In this document: one piece after another, positions 15,290 through 29,100 of the stretch
Position numbering within the stretch: the stretch's first letter is position 1
Layout of the letters: each line of letters starts with the position of its first letter
From: Hybos culiciformis
Taxonomy: Eukaryota > Arthropoda > Insecta > Diptera > Hybotidae
DNA: 64,000 nt
Direction: 5' to 3'
Assembly (NCBI GenBank): GCA_964007475.1
Contig: OZ023273.1
Span: 40,983,525-41,047,524, forward strand
The notes under the pieces: generated by a model
The model's database searches: none
Seen by the model: the letters and a program-made list of their open reading frames with translations, nothing else
Told to the model about the DNA's origin: nothing
Made by a program: the position numbers and the translations under genes

Positions 15290-17339
15290 CAAATAACATT
15301 AAAGTTCTAATACATATCTCTATATTCTGTTGTATGAAATTTTTTATGAAAATTTGAGACTTGTAAGTAAATTGCTGGTAAATGATATATAGAGCAAAAA
15401 CCAAATTATTTCCTACCTGATAACATACAACTTTTCCCTTAGAGGTGCATTATAAATCAGTTCTCCTTTCTATGTATTTTTAATGTTAACAAAAAAAATC
15501 CTTTTTTCAATCCCACACATATATTTATATACATTATCTAACTTGTTTATATATTCATAAAATATAACCCGTAGATACATTATATTTTTTAACGGGAAAA
15601 AGTTATATCTAAATGTAAATATTTGAATCCCGTATATACATAGTTTAATTCATCTGGTTAACCTCAGGTATATTAATTTTCACGCATTTATTTTCATAAT
15701 AAATGTAAAATTCACTTTTGTAAATTTATTATGAATTTCTTCGAATAATGAAAATATTAGAAATTTATTTTTAAAGTTTATAGTTTTATGTGCTTTAATA
15801 ATAAAATATTAATTTTTTTTTTTAACTTCGTAAATTTAAAACATAAATATAATTGTCATATCATACAACTAATTATGCACCCTTTTTCTATAGGGCAAAT
15901 TATTGCCTACGGCCGTCAGATAAAAATAATTTATTATTTTGGGCATAAATTTTTTATAAAAATCAGAAAAATTAAAAAAAAAAAAATACACAATTCAAAA
16001 GAGATTCAAATTTAATTAGCGTTGATACAATAAAAAAAACATTTCTATAAGAAAAATAACAGTGTCATAATGTGTACCCTTATTTCGAAGGATTAAATCT
16101 ATAAATTACAACGTTAAAATTAAAAAACGGTCTAGACTAGACCAATAAAAGTGTATTAATTTTTTTTTTTGTAATGTAGTTGAAATAATTTTAACATAAT
16201 ATAAATTTTCTATCAATTTTGCATCAATTATTCAATTATTGAAAAAAAAGCTTCAAAAAATTTTTTTAATAAACATACATAGCCAAACACTGATATAAAG
16301 AATATAAACTTTAGGCTCTGCTTATAAATCATCAAATAGTAGTTTTCTATTTTATTTAAATTTCATATATTCATAGGCACAGAAATTTTAATGGTCAATG
16401 TCTACATACATATTTAAAAACATTATACATGATATTTTTATGTTATATATATTAACAAAAATATATATGTAAAAAATACATAATAAATGTTCATTTAGTT
16501 TTATTTGATTATTTATTTCAATTATGAACCAATTTGAACAACTTTAAAACTATTTTTTTAAATTATAATTTATAAAATATAAAATCTAGCCGTATCTATA
16601 ATATAGTCGAAAACAAAATTAAAAAATACATCAATAATTTACAGCAAAATGTAATTAAATCTGATAACTTAATTTTTATATAATTTTTTAATATATCCAG
16701 ATTATAAAAAGTATATATGTACATAGTTCTATTAATGTTTAATAAATTATTGTTAAATTCATTATGAACATTTACATAAGTACACAAGTATTTCTTGTTG
16801 TAGAGATTTTCTAAAAATAAATATGGAGGCGTAGGTGTCTATTGATATATTTTGAAACATTAATTAAATGTTTGAAATTCTAAATAATTTCGTTATTGAA
16901 TATCTTACTCTCCCAAGTGAGCAATGGGCATTTATGACATTTTACATAATCGTAAAACAAAATTGTTAATAAATAGGCTATTGTGTAGCTTAATAAGTGA
17001 AGTCTTCAACTTATATATGAGTACATATGTTTTTTTTTAATGTACATAAATTTTGATTCAAATAACTAAAAATTAAATAATACCTAATCATTAAATTATA
17101 TTTTAAAGAAAGAATTTATTATTACTATAAATTTTAGAAATTCAATTTATTACGATTTCTATAGTATCAATTATTTAAAAATTCTGATTTTCTTTATGTA
17201 AATTTTTACCATTTATATGTTAATAAATAGAGCTCAGTTCTAATGTTTTATATTTTTATATAAATATTGATTAATCATTATTGATTAGATTTTTATTTTT
17301 TATTTTTTTTTTGTTATACAGTTTCTATATTAAAGCATA

Positions 17340-17376
<37 letters not shown>

Positions 17377-17777
17377 GTAATAAAAAAAATTATAACGAAG
17401 AATATAATCTGATGATAAAGAAGAAAACATTATTTACATTTTTTTGTAATCATAAACTAATCAATCATATATAATACTTATAATAATATTCAAATTTTCA
17501 TGAAATTAAAAACAACCAAATAGCAAAAATAATTTTTTTTTTTTGCAAAATCACTGAAAATAATTTACAAAATATTTATTTTTATAAATTAAAAGAAAAA
17601 AAATTATAATAAGACTTTTCATCATCCATATGTTATCAAAATTTAAGTTTTTAAAAAAAAAATAAAAATATGTAATAATAAAGAATATAATAATTATCTT
17701 AATATTGAAATATTATATATAAATCATTTTAAAATAATGTTAATTTTTTATCCTTACGGAGGATATTAATTATTAAA
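15290..17777. other. AT-rich intergenic DNA with (AAT)n
   Basis: No gene recognised. A (TAA)n/(AAT)n microsatellite of about 12 units lies at 17339-17376. Confidence 0.55.
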
Positions 17778-18095
17778 AGGATTTGGTAGGGATTTTTTTC
17801 TTAGAAAATTTTATTCAAAAGACGATTTAAACCATTTTAAAATTAAATTTTAAAACAATTTTTGATTGAGAATGTCCGCACTGTTTCATCCTTTAAAATG
17901 GTATATACATTTTTAGAATCGTTTCTGATTAAGTACTAAAAAGTTCTTAAAAACTTCTATTTACTTATACAGAACTTTTGAAGAGATTTCGAACATTTAA
18001 TCTTAACCGATTCTAAAAATTTATATACCAGTCCGGGATGGTCTAAATCGGCTTTTGAATAGAATTATCCAAAAAAAAAATTCCTACAAGATCCT
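17778..18095. mobile_element. Long-TIR MITE (about 318 bp)
   Basis: The left arm starting aggatttggtaggga and the right arm ending ttcctacaagatcct are inverted copies. They share further matched blocks: attcaaaag.cgattta.accat, tggtatata and ttttagaatcg. The left arm appears to carry about 60 bp more between two of these blocks. No coding frame. The flanking target duplication is unclear, with short TAAA on both sides. The superfamily cannot be assigned. Confidence 0.65.
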
Positions 18096-21000
18096 CTAAA
18101 TAATATATCCACTGCACATACATGGTTGTTTTTTTTATCAATAACTCAGGATTTTGAAAAAATTCGTTCGTATCAAAAACAAATAACTATAAGTGTATTC
18201 TAATAAATAATAAATATTAAATAAATATTAGGTAATAAGATAATAAATGGATTTATTTATTTTTTTATAATTTTCTTTTCTTTTGATACAATGTTCTTTA
18301 TTAGAATTTTATAAACATTTTTAAAGAATTTAAATTACAATTGATTTTAATTAATTTTTAATTATGTGATTATCAATGAATGACTTTTTCTTATTATAAA
18401 TATATATATTATTAATTGTAATACATAACATATTTTTTTTAGTTTTCATTATTATTAATCCTTAATAATATAAATAAGCTATAAGCTATGTTGTTTATTT
18501 TATTGTCCTATTTTAAACAAATGAGAAAAGATTAAATTTTGTATCTTCAATATAATATACATATTTTAAATAATATATGTATCATGTATGTATATAAAAC
18601 CTTTTTTTTTTTGTTTTTTTTTTTTAAATAACATATTTAATTTACGGATAAATAATTTTATATAACCACGAGTTCAATTAATGTTATTAATTTCATATAC
18701 ATTGCTAAATTAATGACATAATCCCGATGAAATCTTCTGTTATTTATTGCTTTTTAAAAGGATTGATAAGAAATTTACCATAAAATACAGATAACACATT
18801 AAAATTAATTAAATATAAAATAATGGAGGGTACATACTCCTATATATATATATTAAAAGATGATAAATTTTAATCATTCGTAAGGATTAGATATGAAAAC
18901 AAGGTGTTTGTTGAAAACGAAAAAAGAAGAACAAAAAACTTTTAAAAATCTTTTAAAAGCTTCAAATTAAAAAAAAAAAAAGGTAAAATTTGCATAATAC
19001 TTTTAAGTTCTCAGGTCGGACAGAAGACAACTTTTTGTCCTGAAAAACTAATAAAATATAATTAATTAATATCTTATGACTCAAAGGATACAAACAATGT
19101 CATTTAATTTCTTTATAGAACTAAATTTTTAACAAATGAATAACTTTCTCAAATATAACATAACTTTTAATTATTATCAAAAATTATTCTCATAATTATA
19201 ATCATTTCCATCTTTATTATACTGATTTCTATAGTAACGAAAGAATAGTATAATTAACTTCAACTATTAATTTTGTGACCTACTACATCTCCTATATCCA
19301 AATTTCTTTTTAATCTTCATCTCTTAAATTATCCCTTTATATACAGAGAATGTGTGATGTACATTTACATTCATACAAAATTATATTTTAATATAAAATT
19401 ACTATCTTAGGTATTACCATGATGATACTTGGATAATTGAACAAATTAGAAATAGAAAGATTGATTAAATTATTATCTAAATTAATTTAATTATATCCCC
19501 AAACATATATAAATGTATGTATATTTATTCACATAAGCATATGATATCAAGTTTGAGATGTCTAAAAATATATATAATTCAAGCAATTGAATAATTTATA
19601 AATGTATATAAAAACATCCCATAAATTAAAAGAAAATTTATAATCCAGGAATGAATTCATTTAAATTAAAAAAAAATAATATAATAAAATCTTTGTACGA
19701 TTAATTTTTCCTGTAACCCAAAAATATTCAGATTTTATCTCAAAAGACGAGTTTTATTTATGTTTTTAATCTATCTACACTTCCATTCCTTCTAAATGTT
19801 TTGAAGTATTCATGTTTATTATTATTATTATGGGATTGTTATGTTCTTATACCAACAAATTTTCTTATTGGAAATCTCAATTCAATAATAATAATAATAT
19901 ATAAATATATAAAATAAAATATAAAGTAAAATATAAAATAAAATACAGACAGAGAAATATTTTATTAGCATTAAAGAATAAAATAATTAATTTGTCTGGA
20001 TTTGATAGAACTGATTATGATTTTAATAAAGTAATCGATCACATTATAATTAAAGCTTTATTATATAAAAAAAAATATTAAATTAAATATCTTTGAAAAT
20101 AATTTAATAGATAGGTCTGTAAAATAAGTAATCCATATTATAAAAATCTATAAATTTTGACTTTTCATTTAAAATAAAAATTTATTCGGCTTAAAGTCAT
20201 AAAATGTCAATTAAAGAATTCTGAAATTAAAATATTATTTCTATCCTTTAAATATTTTGAAATTCTGTATAATCATAAATTTAATTTTTTTTTTTAGTTA
20301 AAGAAAATTCAAGTTTTATCTCGACAATAAAGTATTTTGAGTAATAAATTTGTAACATTTACAAAATTTTATCTTTATCAGATGATTATTACAAATGATT
20401 GAATTAAACTCAACAACTTTGCCAACGTTTCATATTATTCCAATCTTACAAATTTTTGTATAATAAGCAGAAAATATATATCAAATTTGTGTATATGTAT
20501 TTAAAATTGCAGCTCTTTAGTTACAGAATTTTATTTTATCTAAAAACAAAATCCTTATATATACATTATTTCTAAATATTTTCACCTTTAATTCATTTGA
20601 TAAAAACGATTTAATTCACTATACAAAAAAATCAATTCAAACTCACTCTCTTAACCACTGCCAAGTAGGCACTATTAGAAAGCTTTTAACTGAAAAGATA
20701 TACAGATAAATCAAATGATGGAATGTGTCTCAATTGTAAACCCTTTATTATATCAATAAACCTTTGAAATATACTTGATAAATTTATGTCTCAGATTTCA
20801 AATTAATTATAAAAAACAAACTTTATAAATTTATAATTTATTTCATACAAAACACTCTTTAGTGAATTAATCATTCATCTGAACAAAAATTTTTATTTGA
20901 ACGTTGAACATGAGAAATACATATTTTATGTTTATGTTTCTTATATCTGATTATTAAATATGAATTTTGCATATTAATTAAAATTATTTTGCAACATCAA

Positions 21001-22246
21001 TATTATTTCATTAGATGTCTATATTTTCTTTTTAACATTTATTTCTTATTTATAACAGTGATAGATGTATACAGTATTTGATATGTTTATAAAAAAGTAT
21101 ATATAAAAGTTATTAAAATATATATCAGTAGAATATTTTACAAATTTTTATATTTAACTATAAATATATATATGGTAAAAATGTCTTATAAAATATAAAC
21201 TACATAATATTTATATAATGTATTGCATAAGATATAAAATATATATATATTTATAAATTTCGAAGTTAATAATAATCCTAATCTCTAAAATAATAATAAA
21301 ACAAAATTCACCTGTAGTAGTACAGATTTCTTTAACATTCTGTTTAACGTCATATCAGTAAATATCAATGTACATTGGTATAATTGGGGAATAAAAATAT
21401 AGATACAATTTAATTATTTAAGGGAAGAAAAACAATTTGAAGTAAGAATTGAATCGAAGCTTTTTTAATTCATATATATTCATATGAGTTTTTTAAAAAG
21501 CCAAACAGATTATATGAAAACAATTAACAACATGCTGTTCCACCAAATCCTTGTAGTAGTCAGTTTTCTTTTAAAATAATTAATTTATTTTATTTTTATT
21601 TTATTTTTTTTTCCATTATAAGGACAAAAATATTGTGCAAGAAAGGACATTCCCATTATTGTCATTATTATTTTTATTTTATTTTATATTTGTTTTAATA
21701 ATATAATATATGTTGTATGTATATTACTTTTTTTATATAATATCCTATTAACCTTATCACAGGGCACATAATATGGGTATAGGATCCAAAAAAAATACAC
21801 ATATAAATAAAAAAAAAAAATAATAATAATAAACAATGTGTCTATGAATAAAACAAATAAACCAATTTAATTTTATCAAATGAACATAAATTTGTCTATT
21901 TAAAGTGATAAACTCTTACCCCGTGACTATTAAGAGATACGAATCACACATATTCGTTTTTTTTTTATTTCATACACTGGTTAAAAACTAAAATTTATTT
22001 TTCATATCAGTTCAACAATAATACCATTGTAGTGTAATTTTGTTTTTTTTTATTGCAATAATATTAATCTTGTAAAAACAAATTTTTAGCGAACTAGAGA
22101 ATTATAGTCGACAAAATCATGTCTCAGATAATTTCATTAAAACGAATAAGGCTTTTCTTTGCTCAATAATCGTGCAATTTAATTTTTTAATTTAATTATC
22201 AAGCTAGTATGTATTTAAATTGTCAATTTTTTAGAATCTTCAAACT
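18096..22246. other. AT-rich intergenic DNA
   Basis: Very AT-rich, with (TA)n and (AAT)n tracts. No gene, RNA or element terminus recognised. Confidence 0.55.
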
Positions 22247-22255
22247 ACTTAATTT

Positions 22256-23106
22256 GCATTGCGGACAGTTGACCGTAAACAATTCACCGTAAGACAATTC
22301 ACCGTAAACAATTCATCGTATGGACAATTCACCGTATGGACAATTTATCATATCAACAATTCATCGTATGAACAATTCATCGTATGGACAATTCAGCGTA
22401 TGGACAATTCACCGTATGGACAATTCACCGTATGGACAATTCACCGTATGAATAATTCATCGCAAAGAAAATTATTTTTATCAATACGGGCGGTGAATTG
22501 ACCATACGGTGAAATATTTTTTCTAAAATTTTACAGTTGTTTTTAAATTTTAGGTAAATCATTTAGCTTTACCTAGTCAGTACCACGAGGAGGCGATCTA
22601 TCTACGTTACACTTTTTTTGTTCATTTAGTTTTTTTTTTTTTTTAATTTTTTTTTTGATTTTTGTTAAATATTTTTATTTTTTGAATTTAAATGATCAGA
22701 TTAAACAGAAAATAGTTAGTTCATACGATGAATTGTTTACGGTGAATTGTTTACGGTGAATTGTCTGCAATGCAAAGAGAGAGTGTTAAGAAAGAAAACA
22801 CGTAGGCTACAGTTTTTGTTTAATTTTTTAACGTAAAGCATTAATGGCAAAGTAATTTTTCCAAACAGACCGTACATGGAAACTTTATTCTTATTTATAC
22901 GGTGAATTGTCCATACGGTGAATTAACCATACGATGAATTGTCCATACGGTGAATTAGTTATACGGTGAATTAACCATACGGTGAATTGATCATACGGTG
23001 AATTGTCCAAACGATGAATTGATCATACGGTGAATTGTCCATACGATGAATAGTTTACGGTGAATTGTCTTATGGTGAATTGTTTACGATGAATTGTCCA
23101 GACACC
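22256..23106. mobile_element. Foldback-like element with tandem-repeat arms
   Basis: The left arm (22263-22466) is about 13 tandem copies of a 14-16 bp unit (acaattcaccgtatgg type). The right arm (22897-23100) is about 13 copies of the same unit in reverse. The outermost 50 bp of the arms pair nearly base for base after the tips. Extra reversed copies sit inside at 22484-22513 and 22721-22773. A 9-bp direct repeat, acttaattt, flanks the whole (22247-22255 and 23107-23115), the duplication length known for FB and Mutator-like elements. The left tip TTTGCATTGC also has an exact inverted partner at 22767-22776, so a smaller 22253-22776 unit is an alternative reading. No transposase is present. 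Confidence 0.75.
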
Positions 23107-23115
23107 ACTTAATTT

Positions 23116-26100
23116 ATGATCAGAGAATGGGATTCATTCGATTCTACACAGATTTTTTTTCGCGAATAATAATAAAAAATTCACTTGTTAAAAAATTTAA
23201 TTATATTAAAAAATTAAAATAATAATACTAAAGCTTTTCTTTTTATCGTATATTAAAAAAAAAAAAAAAAACAACTTTTTTAGACAGTGAATACCTTAAG
23301 GAACAAAAAGCTATTTTAACCTTTTTTAAGTGTTTTATTTGGTCATTATGTTATATATATATTTTTTTTTTTGTACATTTATCAACAGGACCATTTTTTT
23401 TCCTCTCTATATACTCTTGCTTTTGCATTGTTAAATAAAAAAAAGTACAACATTTAATTTAAGAAAAACTCATTAAGAGGAGAATCTCAATTTTTTGGCT
23501 GCAGCACCTTTTTTTTTCATAAATTTCCCAGAAAATTATTGGCTTTTTGCCTTTTTTTTTTGTTTTTAAATATTTGATAAAATCTTATAGAGTTTTTTTT
23601 CTTTATTATTATTTTGTACAGAGAAAAAGAAAAACAATAATAATGTTTATAAATTCGAATTACTTAGTGTAAATAATTTAGTTTTTTTTTTTGTTCGTTT
23701 CAGATTTTCAAACTGAAAAAAATGTACAATTTGCAATAATGTATGTGTGAACTGAATTTTAAATTATATATTTTTGAAAATAAAAAATAAATAAATAATT
23801 GTAGGTAGGAATGTAGTTCAAGGGGGTAAAAATATAAGTTGAAATAATATAATAATTTTATATTTTTTTTTGTCAATTTTATTTTAAAAATAATAAGAAT
23901 TTAATAATAATTTTTTATAGTATATTATCGAAATTGAACAAAATATAAAAAAAAAATATATGTAAATCTATATAGAAAAACAATTCCATTTTTATTTAGA
24001 TTTAGGAAAAATCATTTTTTTAAATATAATAAACTTTAATGAATGAAATGAAGTATGGAAAATAATTTTCATCGCAACTAAATTCCACACGGAATTACTA
24101 ACTGACATAAAAGCAAAAAATATGAAATATTTCCAAAAAATTTCGAGACTTTAATTTCACATGAAATAAGTTCGAATAAATTACACAATAATAATTTTCA
24201 AACATTTTTCACCAAGTTTGTGACGTCGGTTATGCTCATCGTTCAGATATGTTATGTTTAGTATCGTTAGTACCATATTTTATATAGTAGCATATCTTAT
24301 CGTGAATGTGTTATAAATTTATAACTATTATACTCTTGATATTAGTGGACACATAGTATGCCAGCCTATTTGAGGAAATAAAAAATATAATAATAATTTT
24401 TTTATTATAAATTTATTATATTGTATTAATACCTATAGTATGTACATTGTACTTATATACAGTAAAATAATAATAATATATGTATACATATTCATATTTC
24501 ATATAAATCTATAATAACTAAAATTGAAATATCCAAAGGAATAAAAAAAGATCGCCAGATTTATATATATATATATATACATATATATAAAAAAAATATA
24601 TATTTTAAGCTAAATTGTGAACTCTTGTGAAAATTTTTTATCATTTTCATTAAAAATATTCACCATATTGAAAACTTTTGAAGCGTAAATGGCCACACAT
24701 TTAATAGAAGATAATTTGGTTATTAAAAAAAAAAGAAAACATTTCATTTTTTCAAATAATGTAAAAGAAAAATCAAAATCGTTTCATCTGATTCATAGAA
24801 TTCTATTTACTTTCATTTCCGTTTCACTTTATATGACTTTTAAATTAATATTTCAAGTCTGCAATTTTATTTAAGTTATAAAAATTTTAAATTAAATTCT
24901 TAACAATATATTTATATATAAAAAAAAAATGTTTATACTTTTTATGAGATCTACTACAATATTGTCGACAACGACATACTCAATTATCTTTGTGGCACAT
25001 AAACCTGCACAGTAAGTGTATATTTTAATTTTTTTTATTATTAATAGGGATGTCGAAATTTACTTAGTTATCTAGATAGTATCCAGCCTAGATTATAAAT
25101 TTCTCATGTACAACATCTCTCATTTTCGTCCGATATATTCATCAAATAAGTTAGTTGGTATATAAGAAGGAAAACGAGATTTCCACGTGTTATAAATATG
25201 AAAAAAAAAGTTTAGGCAATATTTAGATAGACAGACTAGGCACTAGGGCATAGCTTTCACATATGGATACAATTTTAATTATTTGCATAATACGCATTAT
25301 AAAAAGAGAAAATACCTTGCAAACTTTTTAGATACATTTATTCATCAAATTTATAAAAAAATTAACATTATTTCTACCAATACATCGTGTCCGAGGAGTA
25401 TTTTAGACTGTTTGAAATTTCATTTAATGTTCGTACGTTTTCCACTAAAACGCGTAATGAACTACCGAACCGACATCAATTCTTTGAAAAATAAAATTTG
25501 ATTAAAATTTTAAAATTTCTCAAAAGTTTTAATGGATTTGGATGATGGCCGTTTATTTAGAACTAAAAATGTTAATGAAATTATATTTTCACATATCAAA
25601 ATGTTCTTGAAACTGAAAAACAAACTAATTTAGATTCAATATTTTCCACCTTCACGGTCCAAGATCAGTCAATCAATTATAATAGTACGAAATCGTAGAG
25701 CTTGATGAGCCCATCACATAATGTCTAGCTTTCAAAAACATAAAAATTATGAAACAAAAACACAGGATATGGAATTTATTAATTTTTTTATTTATTTGAA
25801 ATGAAATCATTAAAATTTACATGAGTGAAAATTTTATTATAAGTTCAGAAAAAAAAATTTACACTTTAGTGAATGAAAATTTTTTATAGTAAAAAAAAAA
25901 AAAATTAATTTAACGAAAACATAAAAATCAAATTCAATTCCATTGCACAAATCTAATATTTAAAATAAATAAATATTGTATAATTTTTTTTTTTTTAGAA
26001 ACAAAAAAAAAAAAATTTTCAAATTTGAAATGTGTTATTTATTATATTATATATTTTGCATTTTCACAAGGAATTTTCATTTCCTGTGAACAAATCTATA

Positions 26101-29100
26101 ATAGAAAATAAAATAAAAACATAACTATCACATCAATATTTATTTATGTTTTTTAAAAACTATAATAAATATAACTTTTATAATATTTTTTATTTTTTAT
26201 TTTTTTTTTATTATTTTATTTATTTTATTAAACTAAAAAAAAAGAGCCAAACCGAAATGAATGTGTCAGCTTTTATATGAAAAAAAAAAAAAGAATCAGT
26301 TTTCCATTTTTTTTTTTTTTTATCTTTAGGGAAATTTACGTGAAATGCTTTTATAATAAAATCTTCTTTTTTTTTTTAAATAACAAAAAATAATAATAAT
26401 AATAATAAAAAAGATATTTTTCTCATATTATGAAAAAATAAAAACACAAAAAAATATATATAACAGGAAATAACAAACGAATAAGTGCAACGCGTAAAAA
26501 TATTTTATGATTTTCCAGTTAACAATATTAACTGTTAACAAAAACCACTATACTTTAAAAATAATTCAACTTTGTTTCTTGCATTATAAACCAGCAAGCC
26601 CCAATTAACTAAAAATTCAATTCAATTAAAAATAACTAAATTTGAAATTGAAATAATTATTTTAAATACAAATCCTCATTTAGCTTCTTAATAATGATCA
26701 AAATTTTAGGATTTTGTTAAAATTTCGAAATTTATTTCTATCTAACCAACACATAATACGAAAAAAATTAAATATTATTTTCAATTAATTTTTGATTTGA
26801 AATCATTTCTATAAAATTTGGATTTTATAACAAAATCTTTTAAAGAAGATTTATTAAAGAAAAAATCCGATTTTGTTAGATTAATCTTTTGGGAAATATG
26901 AAAATGCAGATTGGAAAAATATATTATTATTTATAAGAAAATGTATACATTTGAAAATATTTTATGTCTGAAATAAAAATGATTTGTTTTTTATTTGAAA
27001 AGATTATATGTTCATTTTTTTTTTTATTTATATTTTTTTTTTTTTTTTTTAATATATAAATAAATGCCAATATAAGTGTTAAAAGTTAATATTCTGCTAT
27101 AAAAAGGATATAAATATTTGAATATTTTATAAGCAAGGGTATCAATTATACCGAATAATAATGGGATATTTTAAAAATGCATTTTATAAACTTTTAACAT
27201 TAATATTAATTAAAATAAAAAATTTTTATGTTTTTCGATTTGAGGGGATGGAGAGATATTGGAGAATATAAAAATAGAATTATTAGTGAATATATGGTAA
27301 TGAAATTGAAAAGCAATCACTATGATGAGCCCCAAGCATGATTTGAGAACGGTCTGCACCGATTTTCGTAATAGTCCCAATAAGATTTTTAGAGAAAGAA
27401 AACTTGAAAATGTTTCGCGAAATATTGGAAAATTCGAGAAAAATTGAGAGTTATTTTTTCTGTGGAATTTTTGTATGAACTCAATTTTACTTTGTTGACC
27501 AATAATTTTTCACAAATTGAAAAAATATATCGGATCAGCTAGTTGATCAATAAAATCTGCTTCTCTATCTAAAAAAACATTATTGTCTTGAAAAAATAAT
27601 TAAAAGACTTTTATATGTAAATTTAATATTTTTGAAGTAAAAATTTTGATATTAACAATTTGAATTCAGGGAAATTCCCTAATTACTATCGATCATCTTC
27701 TATAAGCAATAAAAAAATAGTTTTGAGTTTATTACGGTGTTCAGTGTATAAAGTTAAGTAATGTCAACACTATTATAACTTTTATGTCAAATAATATCTT
27801 TGAGATCTAAGAGTAATGAAAGTTTGTTCCTGTTATTAACGTATTAAATACAATCAATATGAGCTTCAATATCAACACTGTCAATGTTTTCGATCTACTT
27901 GTTTGAGGTGAAACCTGAAAGAAGTTAATAATATATTCTTAAAAATTGTAATAAATTATATTAAATTTTCTTAATATTTTAATATAATATTTAAAATAAG
28001 ACAATATTAAAAAAAAATACATATATATTGTACAAAATATATACATATATTACATGTACTTTTTTTTTATTCAACGTAAGGATATAAATTTCTTATGTGT
28101 ATCGTACATATTTATAATTTTTTTTTTTTCAATTTTTTTTTTTTTTTTTAGGAGAACGAAAAAGTTAATAAAATTTAACATCTTAAACATTTTATTCCTC
28201 AAATTTTTCAAAATACGAAGAAATAAAGAAAAAAAAAGTAATCATGCCAAAAAGATTGCTAGATAAATTTTAATGTTATCTAAAAATGTGTTCATAAGAC
28301 ATTATCTTCTCTTTTGCAAATAAAACAGTCGTGTCATAAAGTTATATTTCTAGTAAGGGCAAACATTTGAAAATTGTAAATTTTAAGATATTATTGCTTA
28401 CATTTCCGCTTCAATTTGTTTAGGTATAATTTTTTTTTCTCATTTAAGTACGAAAAAAGGGTAAGAAAAACTGTTCCTTGACGAAGCTGTTTATTGATAT
28501 TGACTACTTAGAAATAAATATGGAATAAGGAAACGTATAACAATATTAGGTATACCTTTAAATAGAAAACATATTGGTCTCGAAAACAAGGAAAATTGCA
28601 ATTATCGTAAAAGAGCACACCGGCTGCTGATTGAATCATCTTATCGTGGCAAAGATAATTTGGCTCAGAGATTTAAAAAAAAAACACAAAAATTAATTAT
28701 TTGGTTTTTCTAAAATAATAAATAAAAATATTTTTATTTCCTACAGTTTTTCTTGAAAAAAATTTATTTTATAGTGTTTTTATAGCAATTCAATTTTATT
28801 CAAAATCTGGCTCAAGTTGAAGTGTGTAAGCATCTTTATCCACTAAAACACTGATTACGTATCTGTACAAAAAAAAAACAAATATATGAGGAAAGTATAA
28901 AAGAAGGCTTATTATGAACACGTTGATGATGGCAATGATAGGACACAATACAGATAAAAAAAAAAAGCTTCCAAACGCACAGGAAATAATTCAAAAGCTT
29001 AAAACATCCTTTTTCAACTCAAATTTATATTAAGTTTTAAATGTTAAGATACCTGGAAAAATTTATTTTCTCAATTTAATTTTCATGTACCTAAGTTAAA

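Noticed and set aside
22263..23100. CRISPR-like array
   Set aside because: Units are 14-16 bp, contiguous without unique spacers, and present in both orientations. This is a eukaryotic foldback-type repeat.
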